A stretch of 6,431 nucleotides of DNA from an uncultured Collinsella sp. (GCA_900554985.1 USJQ01000065.1:1-6431); one strand, 5' to 3'; positions 1-6,088 are shown, counted from the stretch's first letter. The notes: generated from the letters alone by a model not told the origin. Made by a program: numbers and translations.

Positions 1-34
1 CCAGGAACTTCCTTCTGCTCATTTCGTTCTTCAT
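1..34 (-). CDS. N-terminus of a Tat-exported protein (partial, cut by window edge)
   Basis: Only the first eleven codons are inside the window, reading MKNEMSRRKFL on the minus strand. SRRKFL matches the twin-arginine signal consensus (S/T-R-R-x-F-L), so the protein is probably exported folded by the Tat system, possibly as a lipoprotein. The hydrophobic core and mature domain lie to the left of the window and the function cannot be named. The ATG at 34 is preferred because AAAGGGTGG (complement of 41-49) stands six bases upstream; an inner ATG at 22 lacks such a site. TreR-like palindromes upstream suggest shared control with the GntR regulator and PTS gene to the right. Confidence 0.6.
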   Translation of the reverse strand, partial: MKNEMSRRKFL

Positions 35-55
35 TACAATCCACCCTTTCACACC

Positions 56-78
56 GTGGCGGCACCCTTTGCCGCCGC
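56..78 (-). other. Hairpin in the leader of the Tat gene
   Basis: GGCGGCA (58-64) and TGCCGCC (70-76) form a perfect 7-bp stem around a five-base loop, extended outward by a wobble and a G-C pair. In minus-strand RNA it lies just upstream of the ribosome binding site at 41-49 without covering it. A much weaker 4-bp GGGG/CCCC stem is at 95-108. I recognise no riboswitch class; it could be a stabilising 5' structure. Confidence 0.35.
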
Positions 79-142
79 CTTCGGAGATTGGCTCGGGGAC
101 TTTGCCCCTTTTGCTGACTTGTACAATACGCTATTTGGCTAG

Positions 143-154
143 TTGTTTGAACAA
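143..154. promoter_or_regulatory. Operator candidate TTGTTTGAACAA
   Basis: TTGTT and AACAA arms flank a two-base centre. The first ten bases match the two TTGTTTAAAC sites in the gntR-PTS intergenic region except for one A to G change. It overlaps the likely -35 of the left-edge Tat gene, so occupancy would be expected to repress that gene. Confidence 0.4.
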
Positions 155-217
155 GTATTACTAGAGCGGTAGAAAAACTTCGGTGAACGGTAATTTCAAC
201 TTGATACTTGACAAGTT

Positions 218-229
218 TTGTATAAACAA
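218..229. promoter_or_regulatory. TreR-like operator candidate
   Basis: TTGTATAAACAA is an imperfect palindrome with TTGT and ACAA half-sites and a four-base centre. It differs at one position from TTGTATATACAA, remembered as the Bacillus TreR operator. The neighbouring regulator is TreR-like, which makes binding plausible. It abuts a second palindrome, ACTTGACAAGT, at 206-216. Confidence 0.35.
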
Positions 230-247
230 TTATTTGTTATCGAATGC

Positions 248-302
248 AGAGAAAACGCCCGGTCAAGCCGATGCATCGTCGGTTTGACCGGGCGTTTTCT
301 CT
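248..302. terminator. Long intrinsic terminator, bidirectional form
   Basis: Bases 248-266 pair perfectly with 284-302 (19 bp). The stem continues through a G-T wobble and four more pairs to a seven-base loop at 272-278, about 24 bp in all. The centre of the stem is GC-rich (GCCCGGTC) and the flanks read TTTTCTCTTT on the plus strand and TTTTCTCT on the minus strand, so either strand gives a hairpin with a U-rich tail. It lies 38 bases past the stop of the minus-strand gntR gene, which it most likely terminates, insulating the Tat gene. The tail is folded into the stem base, which is somewhat unusual. Confidence 0.8.
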
Positions 303-340
303 TTGAGGGCATGAGTCTCGTCAGGCTGCGAGCTAGCCGG

Positions 341-1060
341 CTATCGCTTGGAGTTGACGCGGTAGTGGAAGATCTCGGGATGCGTGCGGGCATGCGTGAC
401 CTCGAACAAGATGCCGTCCGAAGTGTACGACTGGCTCTCCATGACGGCGACACAGTTGTACTTGCCAAGGTCCAAGCAGCTGCAGTCCTCATCGTTGGCG
501 AGCTCGACACTCACCGTACGGCGGCTCGCCATCACTTTGATGCCGCGCTTGTGCTCCAGATAGCCGTAGATAGAATCCGCCGCGATCTCGGGGGTCAGGC
601 CCTTGGCGATCGACGCCAAAAAGTAGCCGTGGTCCACCTGGCGCGCGCTGCCGTTGAGGCTTCGGACACGCACGACGCGAATCAGCTCCTCGCCCACCTT
701 AAAGCCCAGGCGACGAGAGAGTTGCTCAGTGCAAATCAAATGTTCAAAAGACTTGACCTCGGTCGATGCGACGGCATTGTTGCGTTTTGCGAACTCGCCA
801 AACGACTCAACCTCTTCGAGTGCGCCCAGCATGTCGGTTTCGCCCTTAAGCCAAATAACGCGCACGCCCTTACCGTGTATAGGCTGCACAAACATCTGGT
901 CGGCCAGCATGCTCAAGGCGCGTCGAACGGTATTGCGCGTGCAGCCAAACTCCGCGGTCAGCTCGGCTTCGGTCGGCAGCATCTCCTGAAACGCATAGGT
1001 CCCGTTAATGATGCGCGAACGGATCTCGCGGTAGATTCCTTCGTAAATCGCTTTTGGCAT
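341..1060 (-). CDS. GntR-family transcriptional regulator, UTRA domain (TreR-like)
   Basis: This is a 239-residue cytoplasmic DNA-binding regulator of the HutC/TreR branch of GntR. Residues 4-70 form the winged helix: LPTEAELTAEFGCTRNTVRR is the helix-turn-helix and GKGVRV (64-68 region) the wing. Residues about 85-232 form a UTRA effector domain of the kind that usually binds a phosphorylated sugar. Blocks such as LTPEIAADSIYGYLE and DEDCSCLDL resemble remembered Bacillus TreR sequence, and the length is normal for the family. ATG at 1060 is preceded by AGAGGTG five bases upstream. It is divergent from the PTS gene and its -35 coincides with a TTGTTTAAAC palindrome, so autoregulation and control of the PTS gene by a sugar phosphate are likely. 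The true effector (trehalose phosphate or another alpha-glucoside phosphate) is unknown. Confidence 0.93.
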   Translation of the reverse strand: MPKAIYEGIYREIRSRIINGTYAFQEMLPTEAELTAEFGCTRNTVRRALSMLADQMFVQPIHGKGVRVIWLKGETDMLGALEEVESFGEFAKRNNAVASTEVKSFEHLICTEQLSRRLGFKVGEELIRVVRVRSLNGSARQVDHGYFLASIAKGLTPEIAADSIYGYLEHKRGIKVMASRRTVSVELANDEDCSCLDLGKYNCVAVMESQSYTSDGILFEVTHARTHPEIFHYRVNSKR

Positions 1061-1093
1061 GATTTCACCTCTAATGAATATGTATGGCTAGGC

Positions 1094-1121
1094 ACGATAG
1101 CATTTCTTAAAGTTGTTTAAA
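1094..1121 (-). promoter_or_regulatory. Promoter of the gntR gene, overlapped by an operator
   Basis: On the minus strand TTTAAA (1116-1121) is a plausible -35. Sixteen bases on, TATCGT (complement of 1094-1099) is a -10 preceded by TG at the extended -10 position. Each hexamer matches consensus at four of six bases. Transcription would begin near 1087, giving a short leader with the GAGGTG ribosome binding site. The -35 is the centre of the palindrome GTTTAAAC. Confidence 0.45.
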
Positions 1122-1122
1122 C
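1113..1122. promoter_or_regulatory. Operator candidate TTGTTTAAAC (gntR side)
   Basis: It contains the perfect palindrome GTTTAAAC (1115-1122) and is identical over ten bases to 1235-1244, near the PTS start. With AG in front it also matches AGTTGTTTGAAC at 141-152 except for one base. Its position on the gntR -35 fits autorepression. Confidence 0.45.
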
Positions 1123-1161
1123 CGATTATCGGTAAAGCACGGATTATTTACCGTCGACGGT
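1121..1161. repeat. Cluster of ACCG/CGGT palindromes
   Basis: Three symmetric elements overlap: ACCGATTATCGGT (1121-1133, one central base), CGGTAAA with TTTACCG (1130-1136 and 1147-1153) and the perfect 12-bp palindrome ACCGTCGACGGT (1150-1161). They share ACCG/CGGT half-sites, unlike the TTGT-type sites. They may bind a second regulator, such as a LacI-type protein or catabolite control factor; this is inferred only from symmetry. Confidence 0.45.
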
Positions 1162-1221
1162 TCCCCCGAAACCCAAATCGGACCGAATCAAAACCGTCAA
1201 TGCGGCAAGCAGCCAGTCCTC

Positions 1222-1244
1222 TACAATGAGTTCATTGTTTAAAC
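1222..1244 (+). promoter_or_regulatory. PTS gene -10 and adjoining operator candidate
   Basis: TACAAT at 1222-1227 is a good -10 (five of six), but no matching -35 is seen 16-18 bases upstream, so activation or a weak promoter is possible. TTGTTTAAAC at 1235-1244 would sit at the transcription start, where a bound repressor would block initiation. This site is an exact ten-base repeat of 1113-1122. Confidence 0.4.
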
Positions 1245-1272
1245 GTTCTTGCTCGCACAGCATGTTGCATCC

Positions 1273-1278
1273 GGAAGG
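1273..1278 (+). promoter_or_regulatory. Ribosome binding site that decides the PTS start
   Basis: GGAAGG stands six bases before ATG 1285 and supports that start over the longer TTG 1249 version, which would add twelve residues (MLAQHVASGRHI) that do not look like the family N-terminus and would place the start only five bases after the operator candidate. Confidence 0.7.
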
Positions 1279-1284
1279 CATATT

Positions 1285-3735
1285 ATGCTGCAGAAAATCC
1301 AACGTTTTGGCGGAGCCATGTTCGCGCCCGCCATGCTGTTTTCTATATCAGGCCTCATGGTCGGCATCTCCGCCCTCGCCACGACCGTAGACATCGTCGG
1401 CGATCTCGCCGTATACGGAACCCCTTGGTACGTTTTCTGGACCATCATCCAGCGCGGCTCGTGGACGGTCTTTAAACGTCTCCCGCTCCTTTTTGCCGTA
1501 GCGCTGCCTATCGGTCTTGCCCAAAAGCAACCGGCACGCTGCTGCCTCGAGGCACTCGTGGCCTATTTTGCCTATTGCTTCTTTTTGAGCGAGATCATTA
1601 AGCTGAGCGGAGACAACCTTGGACTTAAGTACCCATCATCTTTGACCCCCGCCAGCGGCATCACCGTCATCGACGGCATCAAGACGCTCGACACCGGCAT
1701 TATCGGCCCGCTGGCGGTGTCGGCAACCGTCGTCGCCATCCATGACCGCTTCTACGATGCCAAGGTTCCCGATTGGCTCGGCACCTTCTCGGGTTCCTCG
1801 CTGGTCTACCTCATCAGCTTTTTTGCCGTGTTTGCCCTTGCCGCCATCTCGGCCGCCATCGTGCCCTTCGCATACGCTGTGACCGAAACGCTGCGTCACG
1901 CACTTGCGGGCGTCGGCCCCTTCGGCGTGGGCATCTTTGTGTTTTTGGAGCGAGCGCTCGAGCCCATGGGGCTGCACCATCTGCTCTATATGCCCATCTA
2001 TTACGACAATCTGGTCATTCACGACGGTATTTACGCCACGTGGACCAACCTGCTCCCCATTCTCTCCCATAGCACGCGCCCTTTAAATGAACTTGCGCCC
2101 TGGGCAGGTTTTACCGCCACCGGCTGGGGCAAGCTCTTTGGCCTTCCCGCCATCGCGGCAGCATTCTATTTCACCGCCAAACCCGAACGCCGCGCCGGCC
2201 TTAAAGTCATCCTTTTGCCCGCCATCGTCGCCTCGGTGGTCTGCGGCGTCACCGAGCCGCTCGAGTTTCTCTTTATGTTCACCTATCCCGGACTCTTTTT
2301 GCTCTACGCCGTCCTATCCTCCTGCCTTGCCATGACCATGAACTTCTTTGGCATCGTCGGCATCTTCTCGGGCGGTCTCATGGAAATGACGGCCTTCAAC
2401 TTCATCCCACTCATGCGAATGCATGCCGGCTCCTACCTTTTGGCGCTCGGTATCGGTCTTGCCTTTAGCCTCATCTTTTTTGTTAGTTTTCGAGCACTCA
2501 TCTTGGTCTATGACCTTAAGACGCCGGGCCGCGAGGATCATGTCTCCAATCGCGCGGCAATCGATCGTTTAACGGGAAGCGGCTTTGCCAAAGAGCAATC
2601 TCCCAATGGCGAGGTCAGTATTCAATCCGATCAAGATCACGTCCTCGCTGAGCGGGTAATTCAGCTTTTAGGTGGCGTTGGCAATATCGTGGGCGCAACC
2701 AACTGCGCCACGCGCCTGCGCGTCGAGGTCGCAGACCCTTCCATCGTTGCAGATAATGCGTCGTTTGTCGCGGTGGGCGCCAAGGGCCTCATCATTACGG
2801 GCAAGACCGCCCAGGTGATTATTGGCATCTCCGTTCCCCGCGTTAAAGAGCATTTTGACCAGATCATGGGCCTCGAGCCGGGATTTGTGCCCACCACCCC
2901 GGCCTCCCCTGCCGCCAGCGCAGCCCATAAGCGCGGCGATATCTGCTTCTTCGATATCGACGGAACACTCGCCTGGCAAGACCCTCGAGTGGCACAAGAG
3001 CTTCCCGAGAGCGAGCGAGACCTCTCCCCCTATCCCAATGAAGCGGTCTCGCAAGCCATCCGTGATTTTGTCGCCAAGGGCAATATGGCGTTTATCTGCA
3101 CAGGGCGCACGCTGAGCTGCATCCATCCAAAGCTGCTCGAGCTGCCCTGGACCGGCATCGTCTGCCTCGCGGGTGGCTATGTCGAACTTGAGGGACACGT
3201 GATTCGCGATTTGGCGATGACGCCCGGCATGCTGCAGCGCCTTGCTCCCATTCTTGAGCAATCGGACGAAGTGATTCGTTTTGAGGGACTCAATGGCGTC
3301 GTTCGCATGAGTGCCGATGCGCCCGACGCCCCGGGATACGCCCGCACCGTGGGCGATGCAATTACGCAGCTGCAACATTACAGCGCCTACAAGATCTTAA
3401 TGTCCACGTCGCTTGCCAACCGCATCGCTCAGGATCAAGCGTTTGAGCCGCTGCTCTGCTTTAACGAGCTCGAGCTCGAAGTGACCGAGATTTCGCCTCG
3501 CGAATGCACCAAGCGCGAGGGTATCCAGTCCGTACTCGACGCCCTCGATCCCCACCACGGAACCGTATACGGCATCGGCGACGCCAGCAATGACGTCTCG
3601 CTGATGAACGCCGTCGACGTTGGCATCGCCATGGGCAACGCACCGGACTTCCTCAAGGAAAAGGCCGACTATGTCACCGACAGCATCGACCACGACGGCG
3701 TCGTCACCGCGCTCGAACACTTTGGGCTTATCTAG
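1285..3735 (+). CDS. Alpha-glucoside-type PTS EIIC-EIIB fused to a HAD (Cof-type) phosphatase
   Basis: This is an 816-residue fusion. Residues 1-408 form a membrane EIIC of the glucose/maltose/alpha-glucoside family: many hydrophobic segments, EPMGLHHLLY near 226 and the signature GVTEPLEF at 321-328. The N-terminus (MLQKIQRFGGAM, GSWTVFKRLPLLFAV) resembles AglA-type permeases. Residues about 452-528 form EIIB, with NCATRLR and the phosphorylated cysteine at 474. A Pro/Ala linker (531-552) leads to a complete HAD domain: FDIDGTL (nucleophile D557, acid/base D559), T606 in CTGR, K703, and GDASND (D766, D770). EIIC-EIIB would import and phosphorylate an alpha-glucoside; the cytoplasmic HAD may dephosphorylate it, which is inference. 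EIIA must act in trans. ATG 1285 has GGAAGG six bases upstream; the in-frame TTG at 1249 has no such site. The gene is divergent from gntR. Exact sugar unknown. Confidence 0.95.
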   Translation: MLQKIQRFGGAMFAPAMLFSISGLMVGISALATTVDIVGDLAVYGTPWYVFWTIIQRGSWTVFKRLPLLFAVALPIGLAQKQPARCCLEALVAYFAYCFFLSEIIKLSGDNLGLKYPSSLTPASGITVIDGIKTLDTGIIGPLAVSATVVAIHDRFYDAKVPDWLGTFSGSSLVYLISFFAVFALAAISAAIVPFAYAVTETLRHALAGVGPFGVGIFVFLERALEPMGLHHLLYMPIYYDNLVIHDGIYATWTNLLPILSHSTRPLNELAPWAGFTATGWGKLFGLPAIAAAFYFTAKPERRAGLKVILLPAIVASVVCGVTEPLEFLFMFTYPGLFLLYAVLSSCLAMTMNFFGIVGIFSGGLMEMTAFNFIPLMRMHAGSYLLALGIGLAFSLIFFVSFRALILVYDLKTPGREDHVSNRAAIDRLTGSGFAKEQSPNGEVSIQSDQDHVLAERVIQLLGGVGNIVGATNCATRLRVEVADPSIVADNASFVAVGAKGLIITGKTAQVIIGISVPRVKEHFDQIMGLEPGFVPTTPASPAASAAHKRGDICFFDIDGTLAWQDPRVAQELPESERDLSPYPNEAVSQAIRDFVAKGNMAFICTGRTLSCIHPKLLELPWTGIVCLAGGYVELEGHVIRDLAMTPGMLQRLAPILEQSDEVIRFEGLNGVVRMSADAPDAPGYARTVGDAITQLQHYSAYKILMSTSLANRIAQDQAFEPLLCFNELELEVTEISPRECTKREGIQSVLDALDPHHGTVYGIGDASNDVSLMNAVDVGIAMGNAPDFLKEKADYVTDSIDHDGVVTALEHFGLI

Positions 3736-3862
3736 CCAAGCCCCTACCGCACTTGCGGCCGCATGGACCAATCGTCTTCAACCGCCGCGCTCGACGCCCT
3801 AATGTGGCAATATGTTGTCTGCATAATGCAACGATGCAACCTATCAAAGAATGCGAGAACCC
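3736..3862 (+). promoter_or_regulatory. PTS to prenyl synthase spacer
   Basis: This spacer has no clear intrinsic terminator after the PTS stop; the only strong symmetry there is the 10-bp palindrome TGCGGCCGCA at 3754-3763, which lacks a T tract. CATAAT at 3822-3827 may be a -10 but has no good -35. It sits inside the palindrome TGCATAATGCA (3820-3830). ATGCAAC is directly repeated at 3826-3832 and 3834-3840. Read-through from the PTS gene cannot be excluded. Confidence 0.3.
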
Positions 3863-4883
3863 GTGTCCAGTCCGTTTACCAGCTTTTTAGCCCAGCACTT
3901 TGACCAGATCAACGACTATCTGGCCACGTTCTTTGACGGACAGGCGACCTCTGCCGATATCGAGTGCTACCTGTACGCGCGGCTCTCGGCTTTTACGGTG
4001 GTCTAAAACTTACGGCAAGCGCCACCGCCCGCTTATCTGCATGCTCGCCGCAACCGCAGTGGGCGGTAGCTTTGAGAGCGCCCGCAGCGCCGCGGCAGCC
4101 ATCGAGCATTTCCAGTCGGGCGCGCTGATCCACGACGACATCGCCGACAACGGACAGCTTCGTCGAGGCAAGCCCTGCATGCACCTTACCGAGGGCGCGG
4201 GCCTTGCCATCAATTGTGGCGACCTGGCGCTCACCATGGTCACCAAGACGGTTCTCGATGACCCCACGCTGGAGTCCGACGTGAAGCTGCGCGTGCTCCA
4301 CGAGCTTACCGAGATGATCGTCCGAACCATCGAGGGCCAAGCGCTCGACCTGGGCTGGGTCCGTGACAAGCGCTTTGATATCTCGGTTGATGACTACCTG
4401 GACATGGCCACGCACAAGACCGCGTATTACAGCGGAGCCACGCCACTTGCCGCCGGAGCCATTATCGGTGGCGGCAGCAAAGAGCAGGTCGAGGCGCTAC
4501 GCGCCTTTGGCCTGCACACTGGCCTTGCCTTTCAAATTCAGGACGACCTGCTCAACTTGGTCGGCACCAAAGAGGCCGCCAACAAGGACTTCCGCACCGA
4601 CATCACCGAGGGCAAGCGCACGCTCGTCGCTGTGCATGCCCTGTCAAATGAGCGCTATCACGACGAGGTCGAGGCGATTCTTTCCTCGGGCACCGATGAT
4701 TCCGCGCAGCTCGCACGCGCCGTGGAGATCTTCCAGGAGACCGGCTCCATCGATTACGCCCACACCTATGCGCTCGACCTGACCGCTAAGGCCAAGGCCG
4801 CTATCGAAGGCGTCGAGCTCGACCCGCATGCGCGCGAGCTCTTCCTCTCAATGGCAGATTTCTTTGTGGAGCGTCTTAACTAG
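3863..4883 (+). pseudogene. Trans-polyprenyl diphosphate synthase, interrupted by a frameshift
   Basis: The product is a class I isoprenyl diphosphate synthase, which condenses isopentenyl diphosphate onto an allylic primer for quinone side chains or other prenyl lipids. One frame runs from GTG 3863 (or in-frame ATG 3851) through SPFTSFLAQHFDQINDYLA to FTVV and stops at TAA 4004-4006. The next frame resumes at once with TYGKRHRP and continues to the stop ending at 4883. Removing one base near 4004 gives FTVVKTYGKRHRP, a normal family N-terminus. The core holds DDIAD (4134-4148) followed by RRGKP, KTAYYSGATPLAAG, DDLLN (4542-4556) and DITEGKRTL. The spacing DDxxD-four residues-RRG and small residues before the motif suggest a longer-chain enzyme. 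A downstream ATG at 4041 would lose GKRHRP. A mutation or sequence error is likelier than recoding. The start is uncertain because both options have weak ribosome binding sites. Confidence 0.8.
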
Positions 4884-4964
4884 CGGGGGTCATAAAACCT
4901 GTGGGCAGCGAGTTTGGGTACAAGTTGCTACACTGTTGAGTGCATGTTTATGCATTGTCTCGCG

Positions 4965-4993
4965 TTGTCTATCCGACACGCGCTCAAAATAGT
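4965..4993 (+). promoter_or_regulatory. Possible promoter of the CwlM-like gene
   Basis: TTGTCT (4965-4970) and AATAGT (4988-4993) are separated by 17 bases; each matches consensus at four positions. The palindrome GTACGAATCGTAC (4992-5004) overlaps the predicted -10 and start and may be an operator. AGGGG at 5011-5015 is the ribosome binding site, seven bases before ATG 5023. The 139-base gap after the prenyl synthase supports a separate promoter. Confidence 0.35.
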
Positions 4994-5022
4994 ACGAATC
5001 GTACGCCGAAAGGGGTTCGTTC

Positions 5023-5928
5023 ATGGAACCTATTACCACGGGCATGCAGGGAGCAGCCGTCGAGGATGTTCAGTCCCGCCTTCTGCAGCTCGGTTACACC
5101 ATCGATGCCGACGAGGTCGCCGACAAGCGCTTTGGCACCACCACCGAGCAGGCCGTCAGCACCTTCAGGCTCGACAGTGGCCTTGCTGCCGGTCATGCCG
5201 TCGATATCCCCTGTTGGAGCGCCCTGGTCGACGCCTCGTATAAGCTGGGCGACCGCACCCTGTATCTGCGCATGCCCAATTTCCATGGCGCCGATGTGCA
5301 GGCCCTGCAGCGCGCTCTCAACGTTTTGGGCTTTGCCTGTGGCGAAGACGACGGCTACTTTGGTCCGCATACCGAGGCCGCCCTGCAGCAGTTCCAGGAA
5401 AATGTCGGCCTGTTTGCCGACGGCATGGCCTTCCAGGACACCTACGCCTACATCAACCGCCTGCATCATGTGTGGGAGGGCAAGCCCTCGGTCACCGAAG
5501 CCGAGTCCCGCATCGGTTTTGCTCGCGCCGCCAACGTGCTCGAGCGCTTCCAGATCGCCGTTATCGGTGAGGACCCCATCGCACGCAGCGTTGCTTCGCG
5601 CATGTGGAACATCGCCACGGCAACGACCGACAACAGCGGCATGATGCTCTGCGACTCCGAGGTCCCAACCGACGTTGACCTGGTGCTCGAGATCGCAAGC
5701 GACGAGCTGCCCGCCGACGCCGCGCCACGCGCCACGATTGCCCTCGCCGAGTGCCACAACCTGGCCCAGCGCATCCGCACCGCCAATGTCGCCGCGCAGC
5801 AGAAGCCGGCTCGCATTCGCATTGAGCTCACGGGCATGACGCGCTACAACGGCACCTTCACGGCCAGCGACGCGCAGACGCTCGCCGTACGCCTACTCGA
5901 CGGCGTTTGCGATGCCCTCGCAGATTAG
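5023..5928 (+). CDS. CwlM-like protein: two peptidoglycan-binding domains plus degenerate amidase-like tail
   Basis: This is a 301-residue protein without signal peptide or membrane segment, so probably cytoplasmic. Two PG_binding_1 repeats are visible: residues about 7-70 (GMQGAAVEDVQSRLLQLGY) and 86-146 (GADVQALQRALNVLGF, DDGYFGPHTEAALQQFQ). The joining segment ASYKLGDRTLY closely matches remembered Mycobacterium CwlM (EASYRLGARTLY). Residues 176-301 replace the amidase domain: no DPGHGG zinc motif is seen, but ARIRIELTGMTRYNGT and the last helix resemble the end of an Amidase_3 fold. In mycobacteria CwlM does not cleave wall; when phosphorylated it stimulates MurA. A similar regulatory role here is inference. 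CwlM is about 100 residues longer, so this form is shortened. AGGGG precedes the ATG by seven bases. A plain peptidoglycan-binding protein of unknown role is the safe alternative. Confidence 0.88.
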   Translation: MEPITTGMQGAAVEDVQSRLLQLGYTIDADEVADKRFGTTTEQAVSTFRLDSGLAAGHAVDIPCWSALVDASYKLGDRTLYLRMPNFHGADVQALQRALNVLGFACGEDDGYFGPHTEAALQQFQENVGLFADGMAFQDTYAYINRLHHVWEGKPSVTEAESRIGFARAANVLERFQIAVIGEDPIARSVASRMWNIATATTDNSGMMLCDSEVPTDVDLVLEIASDELPADAAPRATIALAECHNLAQRIRTANVAAQQKPARIRIELTGMTRYNGTFTASDAQTLAVRLLDGVCDALAD

Positions 5929-5935
5929 GTAAACT
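5907..5935 (+). promoter_or_regulatory. Likely promoter of tRNA-Gln
   Basis: TTGCGA (5907-5912) and TAAACT (5930-5935) are exactly 17 bases apart, each four of six to consensus, and would start transcription near 5942. The -35 lies inside the last codons of the CwlM-like gene. A small hairpin (GTTGC with GCAAC, 5942-5957) would form the 5' leader removed by RNase P. Confidence 0.5.
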
Positions 5936-5966
5936 AGACGAGTTGCTTTTGGGCAACACCACACAT

Positions 5967-6041
5967 TGGGACGTAGTTCAACGGTAGAACTCCGGTTTTT
6001 GGTGCCGGCTGTTGGGGGTTCGAATCCCTCCGTCCCAGCCA
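5967..6041 (+). tRNA. tRNA-Gln (UUG anticodon)
   Basis: The cloverleaf folds by eye. The acceptor stem is TGGGACG with CGTCCCA, the D stem GTTC with GAAC, and the anticodon stem CCGGT with GCCGG around TTTTGGT, which places TTG at 34-36 to read CAA. The T arm is GGGGG TTCGAAT CCCTC with one wobble. The discriminator is G and CCA is encoded. The weak U1-A72 pair and G73 are known glutamine identity features. Confidence 0.97.
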
Positions 6042-6050
6042 TTAAAACTG

Positions 6051-6088
6051 AGCGCCCTAAGCCCATAACGGCCCAGGGCGCTTTCTTG
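6051..6088 (+). terminator. Intrinsic terminator of tRNA-Gln
   Basis: AGCGCCCT (6051-6058) pairs perfectly with AGGGCGCT (6075-6082), an 8-bp GC-rich stem with a 16-base loop, followed by TTCTTGT. It begins ten bases after the tRNA. Confidence 0.75.

Larger units (their letters stand above)
35..247. promoter_or_regulatory. Control region and leader of the left-edge Tat gene
   Basis: This stretch has no convincing gene. On the minus strand TATTGT (complement of 123-128) may be a -10 with TTCAAA 17 bases upstream as a weak -35, giving a leader of about 80 bases. Palindromes cluster here: TTGTACAA at 119-126 over the proposed -10, TTGTTTGAACAA at 143-154 over the proposed -35, ACTTGACAAGT at 206-216 and TTGTATAAACAA at 218-229. 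The last is one base from TTGTATATACAA, the operator I recall for Bacillus TreR. The leader also contains a strong hairpin. Promoter assignment is by eye and weak; the palindromes are seen directly. Confidence 0.4.

Noticed and set aside
218..1120. Long plus-strand open frame of 300 codons
   Set aside because: It runs through the terminator hairpin and opposite the well-supported gntR gene, and its product resembles no family.
1249..1284. TTG start giving a PTS protein twelve residues longer
   Set aside because: It has no ribosome binding site and nearly touches the operator candidate, while ATG 1285 has GGAAGG at good spacing and begins with the family-like MLQKIQRFGG.
2668..3378. Minus-strand frame of 236 codons inside the PTS-HAD gene
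   Set aside because: It is a shadow of the plus-strand coding frame in GC-rich DNA; it has no domains.
3813..3840. Promoter and operator call around CATAAT and the ATGCAAC repeat
   Set aside because: There is no usable -35 and the repeats are only seven bases, so they are noted in the spacer entry rather than called separately.
3900..4010. TTG-initiated N-terminus of the prenyl synthase in the core frame (MTRSTTIWPRS...)
   Set aside because: This stretch is the wrong frame; the family-like N-terminus reads in the other frame from 3863, which indicates a frameshift instead.
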